Of a DNA stretch of 64,000 nucleotides, positions 63,974 to 64,000 are shown piece after piece. The DNA is taken from assembly GCF_001548055.1 (NCBI RefSeq), contig NZ_AP014724.1:744001-808000 (forward strand), given 5' to 3'. The stretch comes from Sulfurospirillum cavolei. Its GTDB lineage: Bacteria > Campylobacterota > Campylobacteria > Campylobacterales > Sulfurospirillaceae. The position numbers were made by a program, and so were the translations under genes. Each line of letters opens with the position of its first letter. The stretch's first letter is position 1. Under the pieces are notes generated by a model. It did not search any database. It saw nothing but the letters and a program-made list of their open reading frames with translations, and was not told the origin of the DNA.

Positions 63974-64000
63974 ATGGTTAGCCAAGAACTCAACTTCGTT
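63974..64000 (+). CDS. clpA: ClpA ATPase start (3' partial)
   Basis: Only nine codons fit in the window: ATG then VSQELNFV, preceded by AAAGGATG. Assigned to ClpA from its place after clpS and from the SQEL-type N-terminus; too short to prove. Confidence 0.6.

Overview
The window is a stretch of chromosome from a Campylobacterota (epsilonproteobacterial) organism, most likely Sulfurospirillum or a close relative. The evidence is the 16S rRNA text, the rod-gene order flgB-flgC-fliE-pbp with a sigma54 promoter, and two long gene runs that, as I remember it, match Campylobacter jejuni Cj0699-Cj0714 (glnA, cheZ, U32 peptidase, purE, glyQ, waaA, ffh, rpsP, rimM, trmD, rplS) and Cj1098-Cj1108 (pyrB, pepF, helicase, truB, csrA, ispE, thioredoxin-like, clpS, clpA). 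Codon use is CpG-rich (tcg, acg, gcg, cgt) in most genes and clearly less so in highly expressed genes and in a few possibly acquired stretches. Assignment to genus is an inference.

Layout. 1-2340: the end of trpG/pabA, a GT39-like membrane protein and a pseudopilin. 2351-14955: two complete rRNA operons (16S, tRNA-Ile, tRNA-Ala, 23S, 5S) as direct repeats of about 5.45 kb, offset by 7156 bp. They are separated by a 1.7 kb spacer carrying an intact IS3-family element with inverted repeats and a 4-bp target duplication. 14989-17289: a less CpG-rich segment with a DMT transporter, a thioredoxin-like protein, a nucleoside-recognition membrane protein and tRNA-Arg(GCG). 17346-24067: a GNAT protein, murG and ftsW on the minus strand, divergent from flgB-flgC-fliE-pbp2/ftsI, then hemH. 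24206-30278: small unknown proteins, a GH17 membrane protein and alaS. 30282-35037: a membrane protein, maf, bioF-like, an ABC ATPase and PBP1A as one tightly packed operon. 35270-48554: glnA and histidinol phosphatase on the minus strand, then cheZ through rplS. 48635-64000: a DUF89 protein, an aminotransferase, an AraC regulator, bioD, a glycine-zipper protein, pyrB, pabB/pabC, pepF, a LysR regulator, a UvrD-type helicase, truB-csrA-ispE-smpB, a TlpA-like lipoprotein, clpS and the first codons of clpA.

How the genes work together. Much of the window is core information processing (rRNA, alaS, glyQ, ffh, S16, L19, RimM, TrmD, TruB, SmpB). The rest of the core is envelope building (MurG, FtsW, two PBPs, WaaA), flagellum and chemotaxis (rod genes, CheZ, CsrA), and cofactor or nitrogen metabolism (BioF, BioD, PabA/B/C, HemH, GlnA). 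No phage, CRISPR array or defence island is visible; the only recognised mobile element is the IS3 copy.

Most worth a second look. (1) A strongly over-represented palindromic word, TTACATGT(A/C)A, occurs inside and between genes and twice as head-to-head pairs forming perfect 13-bp hairpins, much like DNA uptake sequences. (2) pabB and pabC are separated by one base at a CTT-TGA that resembles the release-factor-2 frameshift site. (3) The two rRNA operons differ by a compensatory base-pair change in 23S. (4) CheZ carries CheY-docking-like peptides at both ends.
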